The notes below the pieces were generated by a model, which made no database searches, had not been told where the DNA came from, and worked only from the letters and a program-made list of their open reading frames with translations. Below are positions 1 to 11,526 of a DNA stretch of 64,000 nt, piece by piece. A program made the translations under genes and the position numbers. Positions within the stretch are counted from its first letter, which is position 1. Each line of letters begins with the position of its first letter. The DNA comes from Methylosinus sp. H3A (GTDB taxonomy: Bacteria > Pseudomonadota > Alphaproteobacteria > Rhizobiales > Beijerinckiaceae): positions 3,244,001-3,308,000 of the forward strand of contig NZ_JADNQW010000005.1 in assembly GCF_015709455.1 (NCBI RefSeq), read 5' to 3'.

Positions 1-1149
1 CGCGGACGCGGCGGCGCCGGCTTCTCGACCGGCCTCAAATGGTCCTTCATGCCTAAGACGCCCGATCCGGCGCGTCCCTCCTATCTCGTCATCAACGCCG
101 ACGAGTCGGAGCCGGGCACCTGCAAGGATCGCGAGATCATGCGCAATGATCCGCAGACGCTGATCGAAGGCGCGCTGATCGCCTCCTTCGCCATGGGCGC
201 CCACGCCTCTTATATTTATGTGCGCGGCGAGTTCATCGCCGAGCGCGTCGCGTTGCAGAAGGCGATCGACGAGGCCTATGGCGCCAAGCTCATCGGCAAG
301 GACAATATTCACGGCTATCCTTTCGATCTCTATGTGCATCACGGCGCGGGCGCCTATATCTGCGGCGAAGAGACGGCGCTGATCGAGAGCCTCGAGGGCA
401 AGAAGGGCATGCCGCGGCTGAAGCCGCCGTTCCCTGCCAATGTCGGCCTCTACGGCTGTCCGACGACGGTCAACAATGTCGAATCCATCGCCGTCGTGCC
501 GACCATTCTGCGTCGCGGCGCGAGCTGGTTCGCCGGCATCGGCACGCCCAACAACACCGGCACCAAGCTCTTCTCCATCTCCGGCCATGTGAACAAGCCG
601 TGCAATGTGGAAGAGGCCATGTCCATTCCCTTCCGCGAGCTGATCGACAGCCATTGCGGCGGCGTGCGCGGCGGCTCGGACAATCTTCTCGCCGTCATTC
701 CGGGCGGCTCCTCCGTGCGCCTCGTGCCGGCGGATCAGATTCTCGACTGTCCGATGGATTTCGACAATCTCGTCAAGCTCGGCTCGGGCCTCGGCACGGC
801 GGCGGTCATCGTCATGGACAAGTCGACCGACATCATCCGCGCCATCGCCCGCATCTCTTATTTCTACAAGCATGAGAGCTGCGGCCAATGCACGCCTTGC
901 CGCGAGGGCACGGGCTGGATGTGGCGCGTCATCACCCGCATGGCGGAAGGCCGCGCCCACAAGCGCGAGATCGACATGCTGTTCGATGTGTCGAAGCAGA
1001 TCGAAGGACACACGATCTGTGCGCTCGGCGATGCGGCGGCGTGGCCGATCCAGGGCCTCATCAATCATTTCCGTGGCGAAATCGAGAAGCGCATCGATCG
1101 CTATGCGGCCAATCCGCATCCCGATCCTGTGCGCGTGGCGGCGGAGTAA
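1..1149 (+). CDS. nuoF: NADH-quinone oxidoreductase subunit F, 5' end outside window
   Basis: This is the FMN- and NADH-binding subunit of respiratory complex I, which passes electrons from NADH into the Fe-S chain on the cytoplasmic arm. The reading frame is open from base 1, where it begins [16 protein letters not shown], the glycine-rich start of the flavin/NADH-binding domain, so the gene starts upstream of the window; the ATG at 49 is internal. Family motifs follow: [33 protein letters not shown], and near the C-terminus [12 protein letters not shown] plus the later [10 protein letters not shown] cysteine, which together bind the N3 4Fe-4S cluster. It ends 9 bases before nuoG and heads the part of the operon visible here. 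Confidence 0.97.
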   Translation, partial: RGRGGAGFSTGLKWSFMPKTPDPARPSYLVINADESEPGTCKDREIMRNDPQTLIEGALIASFAMGAHASYIYVRGEFIAERVALQKAIDEAYGAKLIGKDNIHGYPFDLYVHHGAGAYICGEETALIESLEGKKGMPRLKPPFPANVGLYGCPTTVNNVESIAVVPTILRRGASWFAGIGTPNNTGTKLFSISGHVNKPCNVEEAMSIPFRELIDSHCGGVRGGSDNLLAVIPGGSSVRLVPADQILDCPMDFDNLVKLGSGLGTAAVIVMDKSTDIIRAIARISYFYKHESCGQCTPCREGTGWMWRVITRMAEGRAHKREIDMLFDVSKQIEGHTICALGDAAAWPIQGLINHFRGEIEKRIDRYAANPHPDPVRVAAE

Positions 1150-1158
1150 GGCATTCCA

Positions 1159-3222
1159 ATGACCAGAATTCTCGTCGATGGCGTCGAGGTCGATGTTCCG
1201 GCCGAATATACGCTGCTGCAGGCCTGCGAGGAGGCCGGCGCCGAGGTGCCGCGCTTCTGCTTCCACGAGCGTTTGTCGATCGCCGGCAATTGCCGCATGT
1301 GCCTCGTCGAGGTGAAGGGCGGCCCGCCCAAGCCGCAGGCCTCCTGCGCCATTGCCGTCAAGGATCTGCGTCCCGGCCCCGATGGCGCGCCGCCGGAAGT
1401 CTTCACCAAGACGCCCATGGTGAAGAAGGCGCGCGAAGGCGTGATGGAGTTCCTGCTCGTCAATCATCCGCTCGACTGTCCGATCTGCGATCAAGGCGGC
1501 GAATGCGACCTGCAGGATCAGTCGCTCGCCTTCGGCGGCGACAGCTCGCGCTACGCCGAGAACAAGCGCGCGGTCGAGGACAAATATATCGGTCCGCTCG
1601 TCAAGACTGCGATGACCCGCTGCATTCATTGCACCCGCTGCGTGCGCTTCACGGCGGAGATCGCCGGCACCAGCGACATGGGCGCGATCGGCCGCGGCGA
1701 GGATATGGAGATCACCACCTATCTGCAGACGGCGATGACGTCGGAGCTGCAGGGCAATGTGACCGATCTCTGTCCGGTCGGCGCGCTTCTGCCCAAGCCG
1801 CAGAATTTCCGCGCGCGTCCGTGGGAATATCAGAAGACCGAGACCATCGACGTGCAGGATGCGCTGGGCTCGGCGATCCGTGTCGACGCCCGCGGCCGCG
1901 AGGTGATCCGCATTCTGCCGCGCCTCAATGAGGCGGTGAATGAGGAGTGGATTTCCGACAAGACCCGCCAAGTGGTCGACGGATTGAAGGCGCAGCGCCT
2001 CGACCGCCCCTATATTCGTGAGAATGGACGCCTGCGTCCGGCCAGCTGGCAAGAGGCGCTCGCCGCTGTCGCCGCCAAGACCAAGGCGACGAAAGCCGAG
2101 AAGATCGGCGCGCTCGTCGGCGATCTCGCCGCGCTCGAGGAAATCTTCGCGCTGAAGCTGCTCGTCGAGGGCCTCGGCAGCGCCAATCTCGACGCGCGCC
2201 AGGACGGGACCAAGCTCGATCCGCGTTTCGGCCGCGCCTCCTATCTCTTCAACGCCACCATCGCCGGCGTCGACGCGGCGGATTCGCTGCTGATCATCGG
2301 CTCCAATCCACGCAAGGAAGCGCCGGTGCTCAATGCGCGCATCCGCAAGCGCTGGCTGAAGGGCGATTTCCCCATCTCGGTGATCGGCGAGCGGGCTGAT
2401 CTGACCTATGATTACGATTATCTTGGCTCCGGTCCCGACGCTCTGGCGCGTTTCGTCGAAAGCGCGCCGACAGGCTCCGCCAAGCGCCTCGTGCTGATCG
2501 GGCAGGGCGCGCTGACGCGCCCCGACGGCCGTGCCATACTGGCGCTCGCCGCTCAGGCGGCGAGAAAACATGGCGGCCTCTCCGAGGGGTGGAACGGTTT
2601 CAGCGTGCTGCACACTACGGCCTCGCGCGTGGGGGCGCTCGAGCTCGGCTTCACGCCGGGGCAGGGCGGTCTCGACGCCGCAGACATCGCCAAGGCCGGC
2701 GCGCTCGATCTCGTCTTCAATCTCGGCGCCGATGAGATCGTGATCGAGCCGGGCGCTTTCGTCGTCTATATCGGCACGCATGGCGACAAGGGCGCGCATC
2801 GCGCCGACGTCATCCTGCCGGGCGCAGCCTATACGGAGAAATTCGGCCTCTATGTGAACACGGAAGGCCGCGTTCAGGAGGCGCTGCGCGCGACCTTCCC
2901 GCCGGGCGACGCCCGCGAGGATTGGGCGATCCTGCGCGCTCTCTCCGGCGCGCTCGGTTCTCCGCTGCCCTTCGATTCACTGCAGCAGCTGCGCGCCAAG
3001 CTCGGCGAGGCGCATCCGCATCTGCGCAAGCTGGACCAGATCGAGCCGGGCTCGGCCGCCGATCTAGAGGCGGTGGCGCTGCAGCCGGCGACGGCTTGGA
3101 AGGACGATTTCGTCTCCGCGATCACAGATTTTTATCTCACCAATCCGATCGCGCGCGCCTCGGCCACAATGGCGGAATGTTCGGCGCTGGCGCAGGGCCG
3201 GTTGAAGCAAGCGGCGGAATAG
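1159..3222 (+). CDS. nuoG: NADH-quinone oxidoreductase subunit G
   Basis: This is the large Fe-S subunit of complex I (687 residues, normal for alphaproteobacteria). The N-terminal ferredoxin domain has the 2Fe-2S cysteines C34, C45, C48 and C63. The next domain has H103 with C107, C110 and C116 for the His-liganded 4Fe-4S cluster, then C155, C158, C161 and C205 for another 4Fe-4S cluster. The remaining C-terminal part is the molybdopterin-oxidoreductase-like fold, which has no catalytic role in this family. The start ATG follows nuoF by 9 bases, and nuoH begins 10 bases downstream, consistent with one transcript. Confidence 0.97.
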   Translation: MTRILVDGVEVDVPAEYTLLQACEEAGAEVPRFCFHERLSIAGNCRMCLVEVKGGPPKPQASCAIAVKDLRPGPDGAPPEVFTKTPMVKKAREGVMEFLLVNHPLDCPICDQGGECDLQDQSLAFGGDSSRYAENKRAVEDKYIGPLVKTAMTRCIHCTRCVRFTAEIAGTSDMGAIGRGEDMEITTYLQTAMTSELQGNVTDLCPVGALLPKPQNFRARPWEYQKTETIDVQDALGSAIRVDARGREVIRILPRLNEAVNEEWISDKTRQVVDGLKAQRLDRPYIRENGRLRPASWQEALAAVAAKTKATKAEKIGALVGDLAALEEIFALKLLVEGLGSANLDARQDGTKLDPRFGRASYLFNATIAGVDAADSLLIIGSNPRKEAPVLNARIRKRWLKGDFPISVIGERADLTYDYDYLGSGPDALARFVESAPTGSAKRLVLIGQGALTRPDGRAILALAAQAARKHGGLSEGWNGFSVLHTTASRVGALELGFTPGQGGLDAADIAKAGALDLVFNLGADEIVIEPGAFVVYIGTHGDKGAHRADVILPGAAYTEKFGLYVNTEGRVQEALRATFPPGDAREDWAILRALSGALGSPLPFDSLQQLRAKLGEAHPHLRKLDQIEPGSAADLEAVALQPATAWKDDFVSAITDFYLTNPIARASATMAECSALAQGRLKQAAE

Positions 3223-3232
3223 GAGCAAGGAC

Positions 3233-4252
3233 GTGATCGACGGCTGGCTGCTGAACCTTCTCCTGATCATCGTAAAGAGCGTCGTTCTCACCGTCGCTCT
3301 GCTGATCTATCTCGCCTATGCGATCTACATCGACCGCAAGGTCTGGGCCGCCGTGCAGCTGCGCCGCGGCCCCAATGTCGTCGGACCCTGGGGCCTGCTC
3401 CAGAGCTTCGCCGACATGCTCAAATTCGTGTTGAAGGAGCCGGTGATCCCGGACACGGCGAATAAGGGCGTGTTCCTGCTCGCGCCCTTCATCACGGCCA
3501 TGCTCGCGGTCGCGGCCTGGGCGGTCATCCCCGTCAATGACGGCTGGGCGGTCGCCGATCTCAATGTCGGAATTCTCTATATTTTCGCCATCTCGTCGCT
3601 CGGCGTCTATGGCATCATCATGGGCGGCTGGGCGTCGAACTCGAAATACCCCTTCCTGTCGGCGCTGCGCTCGGCGGCGCAAATGGTGTCCTATGAGGTC
3701 TCGATCGGCTTCGTCATCATCACCGTTCTGCTCTGCGCCGGCTCGCTGAACCTCACCGAGATCGTCCGCGCGCAGGATTCGCAATACGGAATCCTCGGCT
3801 GGTATTGGCTGCGCCTGCTGCCGATGTTCATCATCTTCTTCATCTCGGCGCTGGCCGAGACGAACCGCCCGCCCTTCGATCTCGTCGAGGCGGAATCGGA
3901 GCTCGTCGCCGGCTTCATGATCGAATATTCGGCGACGCCCTACATGCTGTTCATGCTCGGCGAATATGTCGCGATCCTGACCATGTGCGCCTTGCTGACG
4001 ATCCTCTTTTTCGGCGGCTGGTTGCCGCCGGTCAATGTCGCGCCCTTCACTCTGATTCCGGGCGTGATCTGGTTCGTCCTGAAGGTCACGTTCTTCTTCT
4101 TCTTTTTCGCCATGGTGAAGGCCTTCGTGCCGCGCTACCGCTACGACCAGCTCATGCGGCTCGGCTGGAAGGTCTTCCTGCCCATCTCGCTCGTCATGGT
4201 GATCGTCGTCGCCGGCATTCTGCAATTCGCCGGCTCGGCGGGCGCGAACTAA
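3233..4252 (+). CDS. nuoH: NADH-quinone oxidoreductase subunit H
   Basis: This is the membrane subunit that joins the peripheral arm of complex I to the membrane arm and forms part of the quinone chamber. The frame starts with GTG at 3233, preceded by an AGGAGCAAGG stretch that serves as ribosome binding site. The 339-residue product is almost entirely hydrophobic helices (about eight). It carries the family signatures [20 protein letters not shown] near residue 35 and [20 protein letters not shown] near residue 206. The phenylalanine-rich run before [16 protein letters not shown] is typical of the last helices. Confidence 0.97.
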   Translation: MIDGWLLNLLLIIVKSVVLTVALLIYLAYAIYIDRKVWAAVQLRRGPNVVGPWGLLQSFADMLKFVLKEPVIPDTANKGVFLLAPFITAMLAVAAWAVIPVNDGWAVADLNVGILYIFAISSLGVYGIIMGGWASNSKYPFLSALRSAAQMVSYEVSIGFVIITVLLCAGSLNLTEIVRAQDSQYGILGWYWLRLLPMFIIFFISALAETNRPPFDLVEAESELVAGFMIEYSATPYMLFMLGEYVAILTMCALLTILFFGGWLPPVNVAPFTLIPGVIWFVLKVTFFFFFFAMVKAFVPRYRYDQLMRLGWKVFLPISLVMVIVVAGILQFAGSAGAN

Positions 4253-4264
4253 GGGAGTGACGTC

Positions 4265-4753
4265 ATGAAGCTCGATCAAGCGGCCAAGTCGCTCTTCCTA
4301 GCCGAGTTCATCGCAGCCTTCTTTCTGTCGATGCGCTACTTCTTCAAGCCGAAGGCGACGCTCAACTATCCGCACGAGAAGAACCCGATCTCGCCGCGCT
4401 TCCGCGGCGAGCATGCGCTGCGCCGCTATCCCAATGGCGAGGAGCGCTGCATCGCCTGCAAGCTCTGCGAAGCGATCTGTCCGGCGCAGGCGATCACCAT
4501 CGAGGCCGGGGCGCGCCGCAATGACGGCACGCGTCGCACGACGCGCTATGACATCGACATGGTGAAATGCATCTATTGCGGCTTCTGCCAGGAAGCCTGT
4601 CCGGTGGACGCCATCGTCGAAGGGCCGAACCAGGAATTCGCGGTCGAGACGCGCGAGGAGCTCTACTACAACAAGGAGCGCCTGCTCGAGAACGGCGCGC
4701 GCTGGGAGCGCGAGATAGCGCGCAACATCGCGCTCGATTCTCCCTATCGCTAA
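4265..4753 (+). CDS. nuoI: NADH-quinone oxidoreductase subunit I
   Basis: This is the TYKY-type subunit that carries clusters N6a and N6b and hands electrons on toward N2 and the quinone. It has 162 residues with two complete ferredoxin motifs: C62, C65, C68 with C72, and C102, C105, C108 with C112. The N-terminus ([20 protein letters not shown]) is the amphipathic stretch that touches the membrane. It starts 12 bases after nuoH. Confidence 0.97.
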   Translation: MKLDQAAKSLFLAEFIAAFFLSMRYFFKPKATLNYPHEKNPISPRFRGEHALRRYPNGEERCIACKLCEAICPAQAITIEAGARRNDGTRRTTRYDIDMVKCIYCGFCQEACPVDAIVEGPNQEFAVETREELYYNKERLLENGARWEREIARNIALDSPYR

Positions 4754-4800
4754 AGGCGAGAATCGCCCGGACAACGAGGCTCTCGAGAGAGGACGACAAA

Positions 4801-5403
4801 GTGGCTGTGGCATTCTTCTATCTTTTCTCGGCGGTGCTGATCGCATCGGCTTTCGCGGTAATCGTCTCGCGCAATCCGGTCCATTCGGTGCTCTATCTCA
4901 TCCTCGCCTTCGTCAATGGCGCGGGGCTCTTCCTGCTCGCCGGGGCCGAATTCCTCGCCATGATCCTCGTCGTCGTCTATGTCGGCGCGGTCGCCGTGCT
5001 GTTCCTCTTCGTGGTGATGATGCTCGACGTCGACTTCGCGGAGCTGCGCCAGGGCTTCACCAAATATCTGCCGATCGGCGCCGCCGTTGGCGCTGTGGTG
5101 CTCGGCGAGCTCGGCTTCGTCGCGCTCGGCTGGCAGAGCGCGCCCGGCGCGCAGGAGGCCGCCGCTGCGCCGATCGTCGCGGGCGTCTCCAATACGGCCG
5201 CGCTGGGGCAGGTGCTCTACACCAAATATTTCCTCTTCTTCCAGGCCTCGGCTCTGGTGCTGCTCACCGCCATGATCGGCGCGATCGTGCTGACGCTGCA
5301 TCACCGGCCCGGCGTCAAGCGGCAGAAGATCGAGGAGCAGAACGCGCGCACGCGCGACAATGTCATCGAGATCAAGAAAGTGCCCTCGCGGGCGGGCGTC
5401 TGA
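4801..5403 (+). CDS. nuoJ: NADH-quinone oxidoreductase subunit J
   Basis: This is a membrane-arm subunit of complex I with five predicted helices and 200 residues. I place the start at the GTG at 4801, giving [18 protein letters not shown], because the frame upstream of it overlaps nuoI and is not hydrophobic. A GAGAGAGGA stretch just upstream is a good ribosome binding site. The conserved helix [21 protein letters not shown], which contains the pi-bulge region of the family, is present. The charged C-terminal tail after the last helix is usual in alphaproteobacteria. Confidence 0.95.
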   Translation: MAVAFFYLFSAVLIASAFAVIVSRNPVHSVLYLILAFVNGAGLFLLAGAEFLAMILVVVYVGAVAVLFLFVVMMLDVDFAELRQGFTKYLPIGAAVGAVVLGELGFVALGWQSAPGAQEAAAAPIVAGVSNTAALGQVLYTKYFLFFQASALVLLTAMIGAIVLTLHHRPGVKRQKIEEQNARTRDNVIEIKKVPSRAGV

Positions 5404-5416
5404 GGGGATCGCAGCA

Positions 5417-5725
5417 ATGGTCGTCGGCCTCACTCATTATCTCGTCGTCTCGGCGATCCTGTTCACGCTCGGTGTCGCCGGCATCATCCTCAACCGCAAG
5501 AACATCATCATCATATTGATGTCGGTCGAGCTGATCCTGCTGTCGGTCAACATCAATCTCGTGGCCTTCTCGGCCTCGCTCGGCGATCTGACCGGTCAGG
5601 TCTTCGCCCTGTTCATCCTCACGGTGGCGGCGGCGGAGGCGGCCATCGGCCTCGCCATTCTCGTCACCTATTTCCGCAACCGCGGCACGATCGCGGTCGA
5701 GGACATCAACTCTCTGAAGGGCTGA
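5417..5725 (+). CDS. nuoK: NADH-quinone oxidoreductase subunit K
   Basis: This is a small three-helix membrane subunit of complex I, 102 residues. The chosen start is ATG at 5417, which gives [19 protein letters not shown], the standard N-terminus. The two membrane glutamates used in proton transfer are visible in [11 protein letters not shown] and in [13 protein letters not shown]. The stop is 6 bases before nuoL. Confidence 0.96.
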   Translation: MVVGLTHYLVVSAILFTLGVAGIILNRKNIIIILMSVELILLSVNINLVAFSASLGDLTGQVFALFILTVAAAEAAIGLAILVTYFRNRGTIAVEDINSLKG

Positions 5726-5731
5726 GCGCCG

Positions 5732-7774
5732 ATGATCCAAGCAATCGTCTTCCTGCCGCTCATCGGCTTTCTCGTCGCGGGCCTGTTCGGGCGGCGTATC
5801 GGCGCGCGGGCGTCGGAGCTCGTGACGACGACGCTGCTGTTCATCGCGGCGGGCTTCTCCTGGATCGTGTTCTTCGACGTGGCGCTCGGCCATGGCCACG
5901 CCAGCGCGCCAGTGCTCGCCAATTGGTTCACCTCGGGCAAGCTCAGTGTCGATTGGGCCTTGCGCGTCGACTCGCTGACGGCGGTGATGCTCGTCGTCGT
6001 GAACAGCGTTTCCGCGCTCGTGCATTTCTATTCGATCGGCTATATGCACGAGGATCCGAGCCGTCCGCGCTTCTTCGCCTATCTGTCGCTCTTCACTTTC
6101 GCCATGCTCTCGCTGGTGACGGCCGATAATCTCGTGCAGATGTTCTTCGGCTGGGAGGGCGTTGGTCTCGCCTCCTACCTTCTCATCGGCTTCTGGTATC
6201 AGAAGCCGTCGGCCAATGCCGCGGCCATCAAGGCATTCGTCGTCAACCGCGTCGGCGACTTCGGCTTCGCGCTCGGCATTTTCCTCGTCTTCCAGCTCAC
6301 GCAATCCTTGAGCTTCGAGCAGGTGTTCGCCGCCGTTCCTGGCATTGCCGGCCATAAGATCCATGTGTTCGGCGCCGATTTCGACGCGCTGACGCTGGCG
6401 ACCTTCCTGCTCTTCATCGGCGCGATGGGCAAATCGGCGCAATTCCTGCTGCACACCTGGTTGCCGGACGCGATGGAGGGCCCGACGCCGGTCTCCGCCC
6501 TCATCCACGCCGCGACAATGGTGACCGCGGGCGTGTTCATGGTCGCGCGCCTGTCGCCGATCTTCGAATATGCGCCGGACACGCTCGCCTTCGTCACGCT
6601 GATCGGCGGCATAACGGCTTTCTTCGCGGCGACGATCGGCCTCGTGCAGAACGACATCAAGCGCGTCATCGCCTATTCGACCTGCTCGCAGCTCGGCTAT
6701 ATGTTCGTGGCCGAAGGCGTCGGCGCCTATTCGCTCGGCGTGTTCCATCTCTTCACCCACGCCTTCTTCAAGGCGCTGCTGTTCCTCGGTGCCGGCTCGG
6801 TCATCCATGCGATGCATCACGAGCAGGACATGCGGAACATGGGCGGGCTGTGGAACAAGATTCCCTTCACCTTCGCCATGATGACGATCGGCACTCTGGC
6901 GCTCACCGGCGTCGGTATTCCGGGGACGGAGCTCGGCTTCGCGGGCTTCTTCTCCAAGGATGCGATCATCGAGGCGGCTTTCGCGGCCGGAGAGCACCAC
7001 AGCGTCGCTTATTTCGCCTTCGTCTCGACCGTGGTCGCGGCGGGCCTCACCTCCTTCTACTCCTGGCGTCTCGTCTTCATGACCTTCTTCGGCAAGGCGA
7101 AGGAGGCGCATGGCGACGCCCATGCGGCGCATAGCGACGCTCACGCGCATGGTGACGACCATGCTCATGACGATCACGCACATGACGCCCATGGCCATGG
7201 CCATCACGCGCCGCACGAGTCGCCGATCGTCATGCTGATCCCGCTCGCCGTTCTGGCGGTGGGCGCGGTAGCGGCGGGCGCCGTGTTCATGGGCGACTTC
7301 GCCGGGCACGCCTATGACGAATTCTGGAAGGGCGCTCTGTTCACCGGTCATGACAATCACATTCTGCACGCGATGCATGAGATCCCGCATTGGGTTTCCT
7401 ATGCCGCGACGGTGATGATGGTTTTGGGCTTCCTCGTCGCCTTCTTCATCTACCAACTCGCCCCGGGCACGGCGCAGAAGATCGCGCACGCCTTCCCGCG
7501 GCTCTACCGCTTCCTGCTCAATAAATGGTATTTCGACGAGCTCTATGACGCGATCTTCGTGCGTCCGACCTTCGCGCTCGGTCGTCTGCTGTGGAAGGGC
7601 GGCGACGGACGGATCATCGACGGGCTCGGCCCGGACGGTATCGCCGCGCGCGTCGTCGACGGGGCGCGTCTGGCAGTGAAACTGCAGACCGGATATGTCT
7701 ATCACTATGCCTTCGCCATGCTGATCGGCGTCGCGGCGGTCATCACCTGGTTCGTCGCGGGAGGTCTGCGCTGA
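5732..7774 (+). CDS. nuoL: NADH-quinone oxidoreductase subunit L, with His-rich loop
   Basis: This is the distal antiporter-like, proton-pumping subunit with its long lateral helix; 680 residues. Antiporter signatures are clear: [19 protein letters not shown] near residue 140, and [24 protein letters not shown] in the central helices. Residues about 459-496 form a loop of Ala, His and Asp repeats with roughly 17 histidines before the final helices. Its codon use matches the surrounding gene and the frame is not broken, so it is a genuine insertion in a cytoplasmic or periplasmic loop. The stop overlaps the nuoM start as TGATG. Confidence 0.96.
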   Translation: MIQAIVFLPLIGFLVAGLFGRRIGARASELVTTTLLFIAAGFSWIVFFDVALGHGHASAPVLANWFTSGKLSVDWALRVDSLTAVMLVVVNSVSALVHFYSIGYMHEDPSRPRFFAYLSLFTFAMLSLVTADNLVQMFFGWEGVGLASYLLIGFWYQKPSANAAAIKAFVVNRVGDFGFALGIFLVFQLTQSLSFEQVFAAVPGIAGHKIHVFGADFDALTLATFLLFIGAMGKSAQFLLHTWLPDAMEGPTPVSALIHAATMVTAGVFMVARLSPIFEYAPDTLAFVTLIGGITAFFAATIGLVQNDIKRVIAYSTCSQLGYMFVAEGVGAYSLGVFHLFTHAFFKALLFLGAGSVIHAMHHEQDMRNMGGLWNKIPFTFAMMTIGTLALTGVGIPGTELGFAGFFSKDAIIEAAFAAGEHHSVAYFAFVSTVVAAGLTSFYSWRLVFMTFFGKAKEAHGDAHAAHSDAHAHGDDHAHDDHAHDAHGHGHHAPHESPIVMLIPLAVLAVGAVAAGAVFMGDFAGHAYDEFWKGALFTGHDNHILHAMHEIPHWVSYAATVMMVLGFLVAFFIYQLAPGTAQKIAHAFPRLYRFLLNKWYFDELYDAIFVRPTFALGRLLWKGGDGRIIDGLGPDGIAARVVDGARLAVKLQTGYVYHYAFAMLIGVAAVITWFVAGGLR

Positions 7775-9285
7775 TGTTCGGTTTCGGCATTCTCACGGGC
7801 CTCACCTTTCTGCCGCTGGTCGGCGCGGCCTTCATTCTCACGCTCAAGGGTGAGGACGAGGCGACGCTGCGCAACGCCAAATGGGCCGCGCTGCTGACGA
7901 CGATCGTCGTCTTTCTGCTCTCGCTCGTCGTCTGGGGGCGCTTCGACACGGCGAGCGCAGCCTTTCAGCTCATCGAGCAGAAGAGCTGGTTCGGCTCCGG
8001 CCTCACTTACAAAATGGGTGTGGATGGCTTTTCCATACCCTTCGTGCTGCTGACGACCTTCCTGACGCCCTTCGCCATTCTCGCCTCCTGGGAGTCGGTG
8101 AAGTTTCGCCTGAAGGAATATCTCATCGCTTTTCTCGTCCTCGAGACGCTGATGATCGGCGTGTTCTGCGCGCTCGATCTCGTGCTTTTCTATCTCTTCT
8201 TCGAGGGCGGCCTCATTCCGATGTTCCTCATCATCGGCATTTGGGGCGGCAAAAGGCGCGTCTATGCGAGCTTCAAATTCTTCCTCTACACGCTCGTGGG
8301 CTCGCTCTTGATGCTCATCGCCATTCTGGCGATCTATGGCAAGACGGGCACGACCGACATCGTCACTCTGCTCGAGACGCAGTTCCCGCCGTCGATGCAG
8401 ACTTGGCTGTGGCTCGCTTTCTTCGCTTCCTTCGCGGTGAAGATGCCGATGTGGCCGGTCCACACCTGGCTGCCGGACGCTCACGTCGAGGCGCCGACCG
8501 CGGGATCTGTGATCCTCGCCGCCATTCTGCTGAAGATGGGCGGCTACGGCTTCATCCGCTTCTCGCTGCCCATGTTCCCGGACGCGTCGGCCTATTTTGC
8601 GCCGCTCATTTATGCGCTTTCGGTCATCGCCGTCATCTACACCTCGCTCGTCGCGCTGGTGCAGGAGGACATCAAAAAGCTCATCGCTTATTCCTCGATC
8701 GCGCATATGGGCTTCGTCACCATGGGCCTGTTCACGCTGACGCCGCAGGGCGTGCAGGGCGCGATGTTCCTGATGGTCTCACACGGCTTCGTCTCCGGCG
8801 CGCTGTTCCTCTGCGTCGGCGTGATCTACGACCGCATGCATACGCGCGAGATCGCGGCCTATGGCGGCCTCGTCAATCGCATGCCGCTCTATGCCGTAAC
8901 CTTCATGATCTTCACCATGGCGAATGTCGGCCTGCCCGGAACATCCGGCTTCGTCGGCGAGTTCCTGACTCTGGCCGGAGCCTTTGTCGCCAATAGCTGG
9001 GTGGCGCTGTTCGCGACGACGGGCGTCGTCCTGTCGGCCGCTTACGCGCTCTATCTCTATCGACGCGTCGTCTTCGGGCCGCTCGACAAGCCGTCGCTGC
9101 AATCGATCAGCGATCTTTCGGCGCGCGAGCTCGTCCTCTTCGTGCCGCTCATCGCGCTCACCATCTATTACGGCGTGCGCCCGGGGCCGATCCTTGAGGC
9201 TTCCGCAGCCTCCGTCGCCAATCTCCTGCAATCTCACACGGCCCTGGCCAATGCGGCGAAAGTCGTCGCCCAGGCTGTTCAATGA
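7774..9285 (+). CDS. nuoM: NADH-quinone oxidoreductase subunit M
   Basis: This is the second antiporter-like proton-pumping subunit of complex I, 503 residues. The start ATG at 7774 overlaps the nuoL stop, which implies translational coupling. The family motif [18 protein letters not shown], with the key membrane glutamate, is near residue 145, and [20 protein letters not shown], which contains the pump lysine region, is near residue 230. Fourteen hydrophobic helices can be followed along the protein. nuoN begins 13 bases after the stop. Confidence 0.96.
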   Translation: MFGFGILTGLTFLPLVGAAFILTLKGEDEATLRNAKWAALLTTIVVFLLSLVVWGRFDTASAAFQLIEQKSWFGSGLTYKMGVDGFSIPFVLLTTFLTPFAILASWESVKFRLKEYLIAFLVLETLMIGVFCALDLVLFYLFFEGGLIPMFLIIGIWGGKRRVYASFKFFLYTLVGSLLMLIAILAIYGKTGTTDIVTLLETQFPPSMQTWLWLAFFASFAVKMPMWPVHTWLPDAHVEAPTAGSVILAAILLKMGGYGFIRFSLPMFPDASAYFAPLIYALSVIAVIYTSLVALVQEDIKKLIAYSSIAHMGFVTMGLFTLTPQGVQGAMFLMVSHGFVSGALFLCVGVIYDRMHTREIAAYGGLVNRMPLYAVTFMIFTMANVGLPGTSGFVGEFLTLAGAFVANSWVALFATTGVVLSAAYALYLYRRVVFGPLDKPSLQSISDLSARELVLFVPLIALTIYYGVRPGPILEASAASVANLLQSHTALANAAKVVAQAVQ

Positions 9286-9298
9286 TCGGTCGCTGACG

Positions 9299-10732
9299 AT
9301 GTCGTTCTCAACCGCCCTCGCGCATCACTTCCTGCCGGAAACCATCCTCGTCCTCGGCGTGCTGGCGCTGATCCTCATCGGCGCCTGGCGCGGAACACGA
9401 GCCTTCGGCCTCGTCAACGAGCTCGCCGTGGGGCTGATCGGGCTCGCCATTCTGGCGCTGTTCTTCGGCCAGACGTCGGAAGCCTCGCTGTTCGAGGGCG
9501 CCTTCGTCGACGACGCCTTCGCGCGCTTCGTGAAGGCGCTGACGCTCGTCGGCTCGCTGGTGACGATATTGATGTCGCGCGACTATCTACAGCGCGCCCG
9601 GCTCGGCAATTTCGAATTCCCGGTGCTGGTTCTGCTGTCGACGGTCGGCATGCTGCTGCTCGTCTCGGCCGATAATCTCATCGCGCTCTATCTCGGCCTC
9701 GAGCTGATGTCGCTCGCGCTCTATGTCGTCGCCGCTTTCGACCGCGACGACGCGCGCGCCTCCGAGGCGGGCCTCAAATATTTCGTGCTCGGCGCTCTCT
9801 CGTCCGGCATGCTGCTCTATGGTGCCTCGCTTCTCTACGGCTTCGCCGGCACGATCTCCTTCGACGGCATCGCCAAATCGATCACCGGCGCGCCGCCGCT
9901 CGGCGTGATCTTCGGCCTCGTCTTCGTGCTGGCCGGGCTCGCCTTCAAAATGTCCGCCGCGCCCTTCCATATGTGGACGCCGGACGTCTATGAGGGCGCG
10001 CCGACGCCGGTCACCGCCTTCTTCGCCTCGGCGCCGAAGATGGCTGCGGTTGCGATCACCGCGCGCATCGTCTTCACGGCCTTTCCGGGCATTGTCGGAC
10101 AATGGCAGCAGATCGTGATCTTCCTCGCCATCGCCTCCATGCTGCTCGGCTCCTTCGCGGCGATCGGCCAGTCCAATATCAAGCGCCTGATGGCTTATTC
10201 CTCGATCGGCCATATGGGTTTCGCGCTGGTGGGGCTCGCCGCGGGCAATGAGGCGGGCGTGCGCGGCGTCGCCATCTATCTCGCCATCTACCTGGTGATG
10301 ACTCTCGGCGCCTTCGCCGCGATTCTGCAGATGCGCGTCGACGGCCATCCGGTCGAGAAGATCGCCGATCTCTCGGGACTCTCGCGCAACAATGGCGTGG
10401 CGGCCTTTTTCCTCGCCATGCTGATGTTCTCGCTGGCGGGCGTGCCGCCGCTCGCGGGCTTCTTCGCGAAATATTACGTGCTGCTGGCCGCGGTCGAGGC
10501 CGGGCTCTTTCCGCTCGCCATCGTCGGCGTGCTGGCGAGCGCGATCTCCGCCTTCTACTATCTGCGCGTCGTCAAGGTGATCTATTTCGACGATCCGGCT
10601 CCGGCCTTCGATCATTCGCCTTTGTCGCTTCGCGCGGTGCTCGCGGTCTCGACGTTGTTCCTGCTCGGCTTCTGGCTCTATCCGGCGCCGGTCGTGGAAG
10701 CGGCGACGGCGGCGGCGAAATCCCTGTTCTGA
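9299..10732 (+). CDS. nuoN: NADH-quinone oxidoreductase subunit N
   Basis: This is the third antiporter-like proton-pumping subunit and the last nuo gene, 477 residues. I take ATG at 9299 (MSFSTALAHHFLPETILVLG), because the longer frame runs back through nuoM. The motifs LYLGLELMSLALYVVAAF and KMSAAPFHMWTPDVYEGAPT are diagnostic. The stop codon overlaps the birA start in a TGATG, so birA should be co-transcribed and perhaps coupled. Confidence 0.96.
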   Translation: MSFSTALAHHFLPETILVLGVLALILIGAWRGTRAFGLVNELAVGLIGLAILALFFGQTSEASLFEGAFVDDAFARFVKALTLVGSLVTILMSRDYLQRARLGNFEFPVLVLLSTVGMLLLVSADNLIALYLGLELMSLALYVVAAFDRDDARASEAGLKYFVLGALSSGMLLYGASLLYGFAGTISFDGIAKSITGAPPLGVIFGLVFVLAGLAFKMSAAPFHMWTPDVYEGAPTPVTAFFASAPKMAAVAITARIVFTAFPGIVGQWQQIVIFLAIASMLLGSFAAIGQSNIKRLMAYSSIGHMGFALVGLAAGNEAGVRGVAIYLAIYLVMTLGAFAAILQMRVDGHPVEKIADLSGLSRNNGVAAFFLAMLMFSLAGVPPLAGFFAKYYVLLAAVEAGLFPLAIVGVLASAISAFYYLRVVKVIYFDDPAPAFDHSPLSLRAVLAVSTLFLLGFWLYPAPVVEAATAAAKSLF

Positions 10733-11526
10733 TGGAAGGCGTGAAGCTAGGTGATCGCGCTCTCGCGCGCGGGGTTCGTCTCGAGATTTACGACGAAATC
10801 GACTCGACGAATGACGAAGCCAAGCGTCGTGCGGAGGGAGGCGATGCGGGCCCTTTGTGGATTGTCGCAGCCCGTCAGACCAAAGGCCGTGGCCGCCTAG
10901 GCCGCAGCTGGAGTTCGCTCGAGGGTAATCTTCATGCGAGTGTGCTTCTGTCGGGTTTCGGCCCTCCGGCCCTCGCGCCGCAACTCGGCTTCGTCGCCGG
11001 CCTCGCGACGATCGCCGCACTGATCGAGTCCACCGGCGCGGTCGATCGACTCGCGCTCAAATGGCCGAACGACGTGCTGTTGGACGGTGAAAAGCTGGCG
11101 GGCGTGCTGCTCGAAGGCGTACGGGCGGGCGCGACTTTCGGTTGCGTCATCGGCGTCGGCGTCAATTGTGCCGCCGCGCCGCGCGATCTTCCCGTGCCGG
11201 CGAGCGATTTGTCGCGTTTGAGCGGGCCCGGGGCCGGCGCGCTCTTTGCTTTGCTCTCGGACAAGATGGAGGAGACGCTGGCTCTCTGGGCAGGCGGCGC
11301 CGGGTTTCCCTTGCTGCGCGAGCGTTGGCTCGGACATGCGGCTGGCTTGGGCGGCGAAATCGAGGCGCGGCTCGCGCGGGAGACGGTTGCTGGAATATTC
11401 GAGACGATCGACGCCGACGGACGCCTTATTATTTCTACCCGCAGCGGCCGACGCGCCATCGAAGCGGGAGACATCTTCTTGCCGGCCCTCGCGGCGGCCC
11501 GGCCCGAGCCGGAGCGAGGCCGATGA
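10732..11526 (+). CDS. birA: Biotin--[acetyl-CoA-carboxylase] ligase
   Basis: This enzyme activates biotin with ATP and attaches it to the lysine of biotin carboxyl carrier proteins in the cytoplasm. The 264 residues show the catalytic core: DSTNDEAKRRA near residue 25, the adenylate-binding QTKGRGRLGRSWSS near residue 45, then LKWPNDVLLDGEKLAGVLLE near residue 105. There is no N-terminal helix-turn-helix, so it is a ligase only and not a biotin-operon repressor. It overlaps nuoN at its start and rnj at its end (ATGA), a placement seen in many alphaproteobacteria. Confidence 0.95.
   Translation: MEGVKLGDRALARGVRLEIYDEIDSTNDEAKRRAEGGDAGPLWIVAARQTKGRGRLGRSWSSLEGNLHASVLLSGFGPPALAPQLGFVAGLATIAALIESTGAVDRLALKWPNDVLLDGEKLAGVLLEGVRAGATFGCVIGVGVNCAAAPRDLPVPASDLSRLSGPGAGALFALLSDKMEETLALWAGGAGFPLLRERWLGHAAGLGGEIEARLARETVAGIFETIDADGRLIISTRSGRRAIEAGDIFLPALAAARPEPERGR

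Noticed and set aside
5372..7705. Very long open frame on the minus strand opposite nuoJ-nuoL (777 codons)
   Set aside because: The product is rich in Arg, Glu, Asp and His with no domain, and it mirrors membrane-protein codons of the nuo genes; this is a usual artefact of high-GC DNA. Similar frames at 28904-30484 and 38011-40059 (plus strand, opposite hisD and ftsH) were rejected for the same reason.
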